From Peptoniphilus_B koenoeneniae (GTDB lineage Bacteria > Bacillota > Clostridia > Tissierellales > Peptoniphilaceae): a stretch of DNA of 64,000 bases. Positions 43,091 through 50,911 of the stretch are shown in pieces. Each line of letters starts with the position of its first letter. Positions within the stretch are counted from its first letter, which is position 1. The notes beneath the pieces were generated by a model. The model was not told the DNA's origin and searched no databases. It saw only the letters and a list, made by a program, of their open reading frames with translations. The position numbers and the translations under genes were made by a program. The stretch lies in the NCBI RefSeq assembly GCF_030812875.1, contig NZ_JAUSTN010000001.1, positions 186,001 to 250,000 on the forward strand, given 5' to 3'.

Positions 43091-43905
43091 TAACTCACCT
43101 CAATAACTGCGACTCTATCTTTACCGCTTAAATCTTTAAATATTTTTGCATCTGCAAGTTTTTTTATATCTTCTCCCTGATCATAACCTATTTCAAAAAT
43201 AAGAAAACCCTTTGGATTAATATAGTTTTTATACTCTTTTATAATTTTTTTATAAAATTTTAAACCGTCTTCTCCTCCATCAAGAGCAAGTTTAGGTTCA
43301 TAATCTTTTACTTCCTTTTGTAAATTTAATATGTCACTTGTCTTTATATATGGAGGATTTGAATAAATTATATCAAATTTTCCATTTACATTAGAAAATA
43401 AATCACTTTTAAAAATATCTGCATTTTTTATTTTTAAATTTTCTTTGTTTTTATTTGCAACTTCTATAGCTTTTTCAGAAATATCAACTCCAGTAAAATT
43501 TTTTTCCCTATAGATTTTCGCGAGGCTTAAAATTACAGCTCCACTTCCAACTCCAATTTCCAAAAAAGTTTTTTTATCTTTTAAATATGTTTTTATAATT
43601 TCAACGCTTGTTTCTGTATCAAATCTTGGAATTAAAACTGATGGATTCACATAAAATCTATCATCATAAAAATCTGCAAAGCCTAAAATATATTGCAAGG
43701 GCTCTCCCTTTAATCTTCTATCAACAATTGACTTTAATTTTTCAAATATATCCTTATGAATTTCTTGGTCCCCATGACCTATTAAATAGGCCCTGTTAAC
43801 TTTTAAAAGCTCTTCTAAGATAGTTTTACTTTCATTGTATGGGTTTGTATAGCTTATTGCTTTTAGTCTCTTTACAGCGTATTCTAAAGCTTCATTTATT
43901 TCCAT
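43090..43905 (-). CDS. prmC: Release factor glutamine methyltransferase
   Basis: PrmC methylates the Gln of the GGQ motif of release factors. The 271-residue protein has the N-terminal helical domain, the SAM-binding FLEIGVGSGAVILSLA, and the catalytic SNPPYIKTSD. It is paired with prfA downstream, the conserved arrangement, and overlaps the DUF1385 gene end by 10 bases. Confidence 0.95.
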   Translation of the reverse strand: MEINEALEYAVKRLKAISYTNPYNESKTILEELLKVNRAYLIGHGDQEIHKDIFEKLKSIVDRRLKGEPLQYILGFADFYDDRFYVNPSVLIPRFDTETSVEIIKTYLKDKKTFLEIGVGSGAVILSLAKIYREKNFTGVDISEKAIEVANKNKENLKIKNADIFKSDLFSNVNGKFDIIYSNPPYIKTSDILNLQKEVKDYEPKLALDGGEDGLKFYKKIIKEYKNYINPKGFLIFEIGYDQGEDIKKLADAKIFKDLSGKDRVAVIEVS

Positions 43906-44804
43906 AAATCGCTTTCTCCCTCTTTAGGCAAAACCTCTTTTAAAGATGAAATTGCAACTTCAACCATATCATCTGTTGGCTCTTTTACTGTAAAGTATTT
44001 TTGTATTGCTAAACCTGGAATTGATAGAACTTTTGCAATTCTTGAATCAGATTTTCCTATAAAACGATTGATTTCATAGGATATACCTGCTATAAGGGGA
44101 AATGCTAAAATTCTGGTAAAAAATCTTAAAATTAGATTTGGCCAACCGAAAAATGATAATACCAAAATAGAAATTATCATTACCATAAATAAGAAGCTTG
44201 TTCCGCACCTTGGGTGAACTATTGGAAAAGATTGAACATTTTCCACAGTTAATTCTTTTTTCGCTTCATAGCAATGGATTGTTCTGTGCTCGCTCCCGTG
44301 ATACATAAATACTCTTTTTATATCTTCAAGTTTAGAAATAAAAAATAAGTAAGTAAAAAATATTATAAGCCTTATAAGCCCCTCAATTAAATTTAATATA
44401 ACTGAGTTATTAATAAATTTTTTAAAAAATCCAGCTAATGTAGATGGTAAAATCATAAAAAATAAAATTGCAATTACTAATGAAAAAATTACTGATCCTA
44501 CTTCTTGCAATTTATTTGATTTTTTATTTTCCTCTTCATCATAAAATGAAGCTGAATAATTTAATGCCCTTACTCCTATTACCATGGCATCTATTAATCT
44601 ATATGCCCCTCTTATAATAGGTAATTTTAATATTTTATATTTTTTAGATAAATCTCTATTATTTTCAGTTTTTATTTGAATTTGTCCGTCCGGTTTTCTA
44701 ACAACCATGGCTGTTTTTGACGGCCCTTTCATCATTACACCTTCGATTAAGGCTTGACCACCTATTGTGGTTTTAAATGAGTTTTTATTGTATATTTTTT
44801 CCAT
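43896..44804 (-). CDS. DUF1385 (YqhQ-like) membrane protein
   Basis: This roughly 302-residue protein begins with the DUF1385 hallmark TIGGQALIEGVMMKGP. It has membrane helices at about 95-145 and 185-230, and the segment FMYHGSEHRTIHCYEA rich in His and Glu, followed by HPRCGTSFLF. The conserved His/Cys residues suggest metal binding, but the function is unknown. ATG 44804 is chosen because the family starts near there; the frame stays open to ATG 44858, but that would make the rpmE terminator coding. No Shine-Dalgarno sequence is seen. Confidence 0.85.
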   Translation of the reverse strand: MEKIYNKNSFKTTIGGQALIEGVMMKGPSKTAMVVRKPDGQIQIKTENNRDLSKKYKILKLPIIRGAYRLIDAMVIGVRALNYSASFYDEEENKKSNKLQEVGSVIFSLVIAILFFMILPSTLAGFFKKFINNSVILNLIEGLIRLIIFFTYLFFISKLEDIKRVFMYHGSEHRTIHCYEAKKELTVENVQSFPIVHPRCGTSFLFMVMIISILVLSFFGWPNLILRFFTRILAFPLIAGISYEINRFIGKSDSRIAKVLSIPGLAIQKYFTVKEPTDDMVEVAISSLKEVLPKEGESDLWK

Positions 44805-44819
44805 ATTTTTAATTTTTAT

Positions 44820-44851
44820 AAAATAAAATGGGAAGTTGTTTACAACCTCCC
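44820..44851 (-). terminator. Terminator of rpmE
   Basis: On the minus strand the arms GGGAGGTTGT and ACAACTTCCC form a strong hairpin, followed by ATTTTATTTT, just after the rpmE stop codon. Confidence 0.7.
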
Positions 44852-44857
44852 AAAACA

Positions 44858-45058
44858 TTACTTTCTTCCGAATTTTTTGTTGAATTTTTCAATACGTCCA
44901 CCGTGATCGCTGAACTTTTGTCTTCCTGTGTAGAAAGGATGACATTCTGAGCAAACTTCAACTTTTAATGTATCTTTTACTGAACCTGTTTTAAAAGTAT
45001 TTCCACAAGCGCAAGTAACTGTAGCTTCTTTATATTCCGGGTGTATTCCTTGTTTCAT
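44858..45058 (-). CDS. rpmE: 50S ribosomal protein L31
   Basis: This 66-residue L31 has the zinc-binding form, with CACG near residue 16 and CSEC near residue 36, as opposed to the cysteine-free RpmE2 type. FYTGRQKFSDHGGRIEKFNKKFG is the family C-terminus. Two adjacent ATGs (45061 and 45058) follow AAAGGAGG; 45058 has the better six-base spacing. Confidence 0.96.
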   Translation of the reverse strand: MKQGIHPEYKEATVTCACGNTFKTGSVKDTLKVEVCSECHPFYTGRQKFSDHGGRIEKFNKKFGRK

Positions 45059-45120
45059 CATTATCCTCCTTTACAATCTCAATTATGTGATTTTATCACA
45101 TTTTTTTTATTTATACAAGT

Positions 45121-45144
45121 AAAAAGCTGTATCATAGATACAGC
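45121..45144 (-). terminator. Terminator of hup
   Basis: Stem GCTGTATC / GATACAGC with a TAT loop, followed on the minus strand by five T, 17 bases after the hup stop codon. Confidence 0.9.
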
Positions 45145-45161
45145 ATTTAAAATCCTTTAAA

Positions 45162-45440
45162 TTATTTGTTAACTGATTCTTTTAGTGCTTTACCTGCTCT
45201 AAATACTGGTGCTTTAGATGCTGGAATTTTAATTACTTCTTCTGGGTTTCTAGGATTTCTTCCTTCTCTTGCTTTTCTTTCTCTAACTTCAAAAGTTCCG
45301 AATCCAACAAGTTGAACTTTTTCTCCCTTTGCTAAAGCTTCTTCTACTGAGTTTAAAAATCCGTTCAAAGCCATTTCAGCGTCTTTTTTAGTTAAATTGC
45401 TCTTTTCAGCAATACTTGCAACTAATTCTGATTTGTTCAT
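45162..45440 (-). CDS. hup: HU family DNA-binding protein
   Basis: This 92-residue histone-like protein bends and compacts DNA. It has the HU signature GFGTFEVRERKAREGRNPRNP and the C-terminal ASKAPVFRAGKALKE. AGGAGG precedes the ATG. A promoter with a 60-base leader lies in the gap after the yabN-like gene, so hup can be made separately; a terminator follows. Confidence 0.97.
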   Translation of the reverse strand: MNKSELVASIAEKSNLTKKDAEMALNGFLNSVEEALAKGEKVQLVGFGTFEVRERKAREGRNPRNPEEVIKIPASKAPVFRAGKALKESVNK

Positions 45441-45505
45441 AATTATCCTCCTAATATTAATTAAAGTGCTTAAACACTATAGATGCCATGCACCTGATTA
45501 ATTTA

Positions 45506-45534
45506 ATTATACAATATGTTAACTATATTTACCA
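45506..45534 (-). promoter_or_regulatory. Promoter of hup
   Basis: On the minus strand TATAAT (-10) lies in ACATATTGTATAAT, with a weak TGGTAA 17 bases upstream. The 14-base -10 region is identical to that of the ABC operon promoter at 16536. Confidence 0.5.
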
Positions 45535-45550
45535 TAGTTTTTTTAATAAA

Positions 45551-46369
45551 TCACGTTAATTTAGGCATTTTATCAATGTTTTTTAAAATTTCATCAAAAG
45601 TCCAATAACCTTTTCTAATTCCTGACCTTATTTTTGTAAATACAGATAAAAATTCTTGAGAAACTTCATCTAAATTTTCATTAACTTCTATATTTGCTAA
45701 TCTCTTGTCTAAATCATTAATTGTAAAATCATAAGTTTTTGGAATAAAAATACAAGAACGATGGTTTACTTCTTTTCTGTCAAGAAGATAAATAGGTGTA
45801 TGTTCAAAAATTTCCGACTCAAGGCCTGCATCTGTAATTAAATATACTTTATACTCATCTCCATAGATGTCTGAAAGTATGAGTTTCATTTCAGATAAGA
45901 TTCTCTTATTGTAAACTTGAGTGATTATTATATCCATTTTCTTATTAATATCAAGGTCTGTCATATCAAGGGCATCAAGCAAAATAAAACCCTTTGAGAT
46001 ATCTCTTTTAACTATGTTTAAAACAGGTTCTATAAAAGATATTCCCGATACTAAGTTTATTTCTATACCACTTTCTATTAAAAGTTTTACTGTTTTTTCA
46101 GCAACAAGGGGATGACCTGGCACAAAATAATTACAATCTTTTTCATCTATTAATTTTTTTACTATTTTTAAATAAACTTCATCAAAAGAATTTTCTTCTT
46201 CATAAAATTTATCAAAACTTTCAAAATCTATTTTATTTTCTTTAAAATATTGAACGGCTTCTACTTTATCTGTACGCAAAAAATTTTTCAGACCATTTTT
46301 CATAATTTTTATTGCCTGCAAAGTAAGCTCCTCTGAAGAGCCTGCGCCGAGACCTACTATGTTAATCAA
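45551..46369 (-). CDS. YabN-like tetrapyrrole-methylase-fold protein lacking the MazG domain
   Basis: The 272-residue protein matches the N-terminal half of YabN: INIVGLGAGSSEELTLQAI at the start and YFVPGHPLVAEKTVKLL near residue 85. YabN proteins of Firmicutes normally carry a C-terminal MazG nucleotide pyrophosphohydrolase domain (total near 480-490). Here the frame ends after about 50 residues of unrecognised helical sequence, so that domain is absent. It precedes hup, as yabN does in other Firmicutes. The TTG start (46369) overlaps the nitroreductase stop, with GGAAAG upstream. Confidence 0.82.
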   Translation of the reverse strand: MINIVGLGAGSSEELTLQAIKIMKNGLKNFLRTDKVEAVQYFKENKIDFESFDKFYEEENSFDEVYLKIVKKLIDEKDCNYFVPGHPLVAEKTVKLLIESGIEINLVSGISFIEPVLNIVKRDISKGFILLDALDMTDLDINKKMDIIITQVYNKRILSEMKLILSDIYGDEYKVYLITDAGLESEIFEHTPIYLLDRKEVNHRSCIFIPKTYDFTINDLDKRLANIEVNENLDEVSQEFLSVFTKIRSGIRKGYWTFDEILKNIDKMPKLT

Positions 46370-46883
46370 GTTCTTTCCACGCTTTCTCTATATCTTTTCT
46401 TTTTTTATCCGGAGCTTTTAAAGTATTTGAATAACCCATAGCTATAAGTAATCTTATTCTGCCTTTTGCTCCTAAAATATTTTTTATTTTTTCTTCATCA
46501 AACATACCTATTATACAAGTTGCAAGTCCTAATTCCTGTGCTGCTAAAGTTATATAAGAAGACAAAATCCCAATATCAACACTTCTATAATCTTGATCTT
46601 TTAATTTCGACCCAACTTTTGCAGTTAAATTATATCCTTCTTCTTCAATTACAAAAATAGTATCCGCTTTTTCTATAAATCCGTTCATATTTAAGCTTCT
46701 TGCTTGACTTATTTTTTTTGCAGTTTCTTTTCTTGTTACATATATTTTATAGGGCTGTGAATTACAAGCTGATGGGGCAAGATTTGAAAGCTCAATTATT
46801 TTTTCTACTTTTTCTTTTTCTACTTGTTTGTCGGAAAAATTTCTACAACTAAATCTTTTATTTACTAATTCTTCAAAATTCAT
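46362..46883 (-). CDS. Nitroreductase family protein
   Basis: The 173-residue protein is a short FMN-dependent nitroreductase-fold oxidoreductase. It has the N-terminal KRFSCRNFSDKQV, NLAPSACNSQPYKIYV near residue 35, and a late ELGLATCIIGMFDEEKI with a Gly-rich LLIAMGYS. It probably uses NAD(P)H to reduce quinones or nitro compounds. It overlaps ynbB by 4 bases and the yabN-like gene by 8, so it belongs to the mutSL-miaAB operon. Confidence 0.9.
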   Translation of the reverse strand: MNFEELVNKRFSCRNFSDKQVEKEKVEKIIELSNLAPSACNSQPYKIYVTRKETAKKISQARSLNMNGFIEKADTIFVIEEEGYNLTAKVGSKLKDQDYRSVDIGILSSYITLAAQELGLATCIIGMFDEEKIKNILGAKGRIRLLIAMGYSNTLKAPDKKRKDIEKAWKELD

Positions 46884-48160
46884 AATAGTTTTTTCTCCTT
46901 TAATTTATTTACAACATTTATAATGGCTATTTTTATGTGTTCATACGTTAAGCCACCTTGAAAATATACAAAATAAGGTTCTCTCATAGGTCCATCTGCC
47001 GAAAGTTCAATGGATGAACCTTCGATAAAATCTCCTGCCGCCATTATAACTTGTTCTTCATATCCAGGCATATCCCAAGGCATAGGAGTGAACTGCGAAT
47101 CTACTGGACTTGTTTCCTGAATGGCTTTGCAAAATTCTTCAACTTTTTCTTTTGTCTTTAATTCTATTGCTTCAATAATATCGCTTCTTTTATCTGATGA
47201 AGTCGGAATGCATCTGTAGGAAAATTTTTCAAATATAGCTGCAAGTAAAATTGAGCCTTTTATTGCATCTTCAACAACTTTCGGTGCAATAAACAAACCT
47301 TGTAAAATTTGCCTTGTCATTCCGAAAGTAAGTCCACATTCCTTTCCTATTCCAGGTGCAGTAAGTCTATTGGCGCATTTATTTATAAACTCACTTTTTC
47401 CAACAATATAACCTCCACTATAAGCAAGACCCCCACCAGGGTTTTTTATTAAAGAGCCTGCCATAATATCAGCTCCCACTTCACTTGGTTCTTTAAACTC
47501 AGTGAACTCCCCATAACAATTATCTACAAAAATAATTGCATCTGGAAGTAACTCCTTTACAATTTTAATTCCCTCTTCAATTTCTTCAATTGTTAAAGCC
47601 CTTCTGTCGGAATATCCTGTTGATCTTTGAATTGCAACTACTTTTGTATTTTTTCTAATTGCTTTTTCTATGTTTTCCCGACAAATTTTATTTTCTTTAA
47701 GCTCGCAATAAGAAAAATCAATTCCCATTTCTTTCATGGAAAGAGCTTCATTTCCACTATATCCTATTACTTTTAAAAGAGTGTCGTAGGGTTTGCCGCT
47801 TATATATAATAAATGATCTTTATTTTTTAAAATTGAAAAAAGTGCAAGGCTTATGGCATGAGTCCCAGAAACAATATTTGGTCTTACTAAGGCATCTTCA
47901 GTTTTAAAAACATCTGCATAAATGCTTTCAACTTTTTCTCTACCTATATCTCCATAGCCATATCCAGTTGTCCAATTAAAATCAGTAGCAGTAAGCTTAT
48001 TTTTTTGCATAGCTTTTAAAATTTTAAGCTGATTATAAAGTGCTATCTCTTTTCTTTCTTCAAATCTATCATTTAGTTTTGATTCAACAGAGTCTACTAA
48101 TTCTAAAACTTCTCTATTTACTTCAAACTCTTTTTCCATTAAATCATAAAAATTTTTCAT
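46880..48160 (-). CDS. YnbB/methionine gamma-lyase-like PLP enzyme (aluminium-resistance protein family)
   Basis: This 426-residue fold-type I PLP enzyme matches the Met_gamma_lyase/YnbB family. Visible features are GYGYGDIGREKVE near residue 66, NIVSGTHAISLALF, the Asp of FVDNCYGEF, and the PLP Lys in GSLIKNPGGGLA near residue 237. The physiological reaction is not settled; a carbon-sulfur lyase has been proposed. It overlaps miaA by 17 bases, keeping the miaA-ynbB link known in Bacillus. Confidence 0.9.
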   Translation of the reverse strand: MKNFYDLMEKEFEVNREVLELVDSVESKLNDRFEERKEIALYNQLKILKAMQKNKLTATDFNWTTGYGYGDIGREKVESIYADVFKTEDALVRPNIVSGTHAISLALFSILKNKDHLLYISGKPYDTLLKVIGYSGNEALSMKEMGIDFSYCELKENKICRENIEKAIRKNTKVVAIQRSTGYSDRRALTIEEIEEGIKIVKELLPDAIIFVDNCYGEFTEFKEPSEVGADIMAGSLIKNPGGGLAYSGGYIVGKSEFINKCANRLTAPGIGKECGLTFGMTRQILQGLFIAPKVVEDAIKGSILLAAIFEKFSYRCIPTSSDKRSDIIEAIELKTKEKVEEFCKAIQETSPVDSQFTPMPWDMPGYEEQVIMAAGDFIEGSSIELSADGPMREPYFVYFQGGLTYEHIKIAIINVVNKLKEKKLL

Positions 48161-49058
48161 CTATTTTTTCAAATAACCTTTCTTCTTTATCTTTAAAAGG
48201 ATCAAACCAAAATATTCTTTCATCTCTTCTAAACCATGTAAGCTGCCTTTTTGCATAATTTCTTGAAAATTGCTTCATTTTTTCTTTTGCTTCGTCCAAA
48301 CTTATATTACCCTTTAGAAAATCTATAACTTCCCTATAGCCTATTGCTTTCATTGAAGTTAAATTCTCATCAAAGCCTTCTTTTAAAAGTTCCCTTACTT
48401 CATCTATGAAGCCCATTTCAAACATCTTATCCACTCTTTTATTTATTCTTTCATATAAAATTTCTCTGTCCGTATTAAGGCCTATCATAAATAAATTGTA
48501 AGAATCATTTTTCTTTCTAAAATTTTCAGTTTCTTTTTTACCCTGAAACTCAAAAATTTCAAGAGCTCTTATAATTCTCTGTTTGTTATTTGGATGTATT
48601 TTTAATGCAGCACCCTTATCTTTACAATAAAGCTCCTTATAAATTTTTTCCAAACCTTCATTTTTTATTCTATACTCAAGATTTTTTCTGAAATCTTCAT
48701 TTTTTTCTGTTTTTTGCATAGAAAAATCATAGACAATGGAATTAATATAAAGTCCTGTACCTCCAACAATAATTGGCAATTTATTTTTATTATTTATATA
48801 AGAAATTTTTTCCTTTGCAAGTTTTTTAAAATCATCTACGGAAAAATCTTCATCTGGATTTACAAAATCTATTAAATAATGATCTATTCCTTCCATTTCA
48901 TCTTTTTTAATTTTTCCTGTTCCTATATCCATTTTTTTATAAATTTGCATAGAATCAGCGGAAATTATTTGTCCCTTATATTTCTTTGCAATTTTTATTG
49001 ATAAGTCAGTCTTTCCTATTCCTGTAGGCCCTGTTATGACAAGTAAGTTTTCTTTCAT
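48144..49058 (-). CDS. miaA: tRNA dimethylallyltransferase
   Basis: MiaA adds a dimethylallyl group to A37 of tRNAs that read UNN codons; MiaB then methylthiolates that base, and its gene lies upstream in this operon. The 304-residue protein has the P-loop GPTGIGKTDLS, SADSMQIYKKMDIGTGK, IVGGTGLYINSI and a C-terminal RNYAKRQLTWFRRD. It overlaps mutL as ATGA and ynbB by 17 bases. Confidence 0.97.
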   Translation of the reverse strand: MKENLLVITGPTGIGKTDLSIKIAKKYKGQIISADSMQIYKKMDIGTGKIKKDEMEGIDHYLIDFVNPDEDFSVDDFKKLAKEKISYINNKNKLPIIVGGTGLYINSIVYDFSMQKTEKNEDFRKNLEYRIKNEGLEKIYKELYCKDKGAALKIHPNNKQRIIRALEIFEFQGKKETENFRKKNDSYNLFMIGLNTDREILYERINKRVDKMFEMGFIDEVRELLKEGFDENLTSMKAIGYREVIDFLKGNISLDEAKEKMKQFSRNYAKRQLTWFRRDERIFWFDPFKDKEERLFEKIDEKFL

Positions 49059-50911
49059 TCTCTTAAAAATAATCTTTCTATTCTACTTTTAGTAATTTCT
49101 ATTACAGTTGGTCTTCCGTGAGGACAAGTATATGGAGTTTGACACTTAATTAAACTTTTAATTAAACCATCAACTTCTAGGGAGCTTATTTTATCTCCTG
49201 CCTTTATTGATGCCTTGCAGGCTTTTCTCATTATTCTATAGGGGTCCACTTTGTATAAATTATCATGAGGATCTCTTAAAAGATCATGAATAAAGTTTTC
49301 TCCTTCAGGCTCTTTAAAAAGAACAGGTATCTCTCTTAAAATAAGACTGTTTTCTCCAAATTCTTCCATTTCAAAACCTAATTTATTTAAAGTTTCTTTA
49401 CTATTTATAAAAACTCTTCTTTCACTTTCATCTATGTTTATAATTATGGGTTTTAAAAGTAACTGAGTGATCACTTCTGATTTTTCATATTGATTCTTAA
49501 ATTTTTCATAATTTATTCTTTCATGAGCAGCATGCTGGTCTATTAAAAAGAATTTATCAGAGTTTAAAGACTCCATAATTATAAAAGTATTAAATAAAAC
49601 CCCGACAAAATCAGATTTTAGAAGTTTATAAGTTAAATCATTTTGCTTATATAACTTTTCATTTAGATCTTCACTTTTTTTATCTTCTTCATCATCTGTA
49701 AAATATTCTTCTTTTTCATCTTCAACTTTAAAATTTTTATTAAAGTCTTCCACAAAAATATTTATTTCATGAATTTCATTTTCTCTTGGTGTATTTTCTT
49801 GATTTTCCTCTTTTTTTTCAAACTTTTCGATTTCTAAATCAGAGTCTTCCTCGTCGTTTATATTAAGATCAAAAATAGTTTTTTCTTCCTCTGTCTTCTC
49901 ATTTGTATAATCAACTGAAATTACAGATCTGTTGCTAAAAAGTTTATCCTCAACTATCTCAGATAAAATTGTTGTTAAATGATTTTCCTTAGATAATTTT
50001 ATTTCGTGTTTTTTAGGATGTATATTTACATCAACCATATCCGGTGGAATTTCAATGTATAAAATAAAAACAGGAAATCTATTTAAGGGTATGAGAGATT
50101 TATAATTTTTTTCAACGCTTCGTGCTATTTCTAAATTTTTTATATATCTCCCATTCATAAAGACATATTCATTGTTTCTTGAAGATCTATAAAGTTTATT
50201 ATTTGATATAAAACCTGATATTTTATATTTTTCACTTTCATAATCAATTTTTATTAAATTTTCCGCTATATCTCGTCCTAAAATAGAAAAAATATGATTT
50301 TTATAATTATCAGTAGCATTTGTATTTAAAATAACTTTATTGTCACTTACAAGTTTAAAAGCTATCTCTGGCTTTGAAAGAGCAATTTTACTTACAACTT
50401 CATAAATGTAACTTAATTCTATTTTATTTTCTTTTAAGTATTTTTTCCTTACCGGTGTATTATAAAAAATATCTTTTACAAAAATTGTAGTTCCCCTTGA
50501 AACTCCAACATTATAATTTTTTATAATTTCTCCATTATTTAGAACAATTCCACTACCAACTTTATCATTTTCGCTTTTACTTATGGCTTCCACTTTTGCA
50601 ATATGGGCAATACTTGCAAGGGCTTCTCCTCTAAAACCTAAAGAATGAATCTTATTTAAGTCCTCTGCTGTTTTTAATTTTGAAGTTGTATGTCTTAAAA
50701 AAGCAAGATTCAAATCACTTTTATTCATTCCCAGACCATCATCAGAAATTCTTATATAGTCTGTGGCTTCTTTTTTTAATTCTATAAATATATTCTTTGC
50801 TTCTGCATCTATGGAATTTTCAATTAATTCTTTTACAATTGAAGCCGGATTCTCTATTATCTCTCCTGCTGCAATTTTTGATATGGTTTTTTCATCTAAT
50901 ATATTTATCAT
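49055..50911 (-). CDS. mutL: DNA mismatch repair protein MutL
   Basis: In 618 residues MutL has an N-terminal GHKL ATPase (ENSIDAEAKNIFIE, DDGLGMN, GFRGEALASIA), an acidic linker (about 335-420), and a C-terminal endonuclease domain with DQHAAHERINYE. The late motifs ACKASIKAG and CPHGRP complete the metal site, so this is the nicking type of MutL found in bacteria without MutH. It overlaps mutS and miaA as ATGA. Confidence 0.97.
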   Translation of the reverse strand: MINILDEKTISKIAAGEIIENPASIVKELIENSIDAEAKNIFIELKKEATDYIRISDDGLGMNKSDLNLAFLRHTTSKLKTAEDLNKIHSLGFRGEALASIAHIAKVEAISKSENDKVGSGIVLNNGEIIKNYNVGVSRGTTIFVKDIFYNTPVRKKYLKENKIELSYIYEVVSKIALSKPEIAFKLVSDNKVILNTNATDNYKNHIFSILGRDIAENLIKIDYESEKYKISGFISNNKLYRSSRNNEYVFMNGRYIKNLEIARSVEKNYKSLIPLNRFPVFILYIEIPPDMVDVNIHPKKHEIKLSKENHLTTILSEIVEDKLFSNRSVISVDYTNEKTEEEKTIFDLNINDEEDSDLEIEKFEKKEENQENTPRENEIHEINIFVEDFNKNFKVEDEKEEYFTDDEEDKKSEDLNEKLYKQNDLTYKLLKSDFVGVLFNTFIIMESLNSDKFFLIDQHAAHERINYEKFKNQYEKSEVITQLLLKPIIINIDESERRVFINSKETLNKLGFEMEEFGENSLILREIPVLFKEPEGENFIHDLLRDPHDNLYKVDPYRIMRKACKASIKAGDKISSLEVDGLIKSLIKCQTPYTCPHGRPTVIEITKSRIERLFLRE

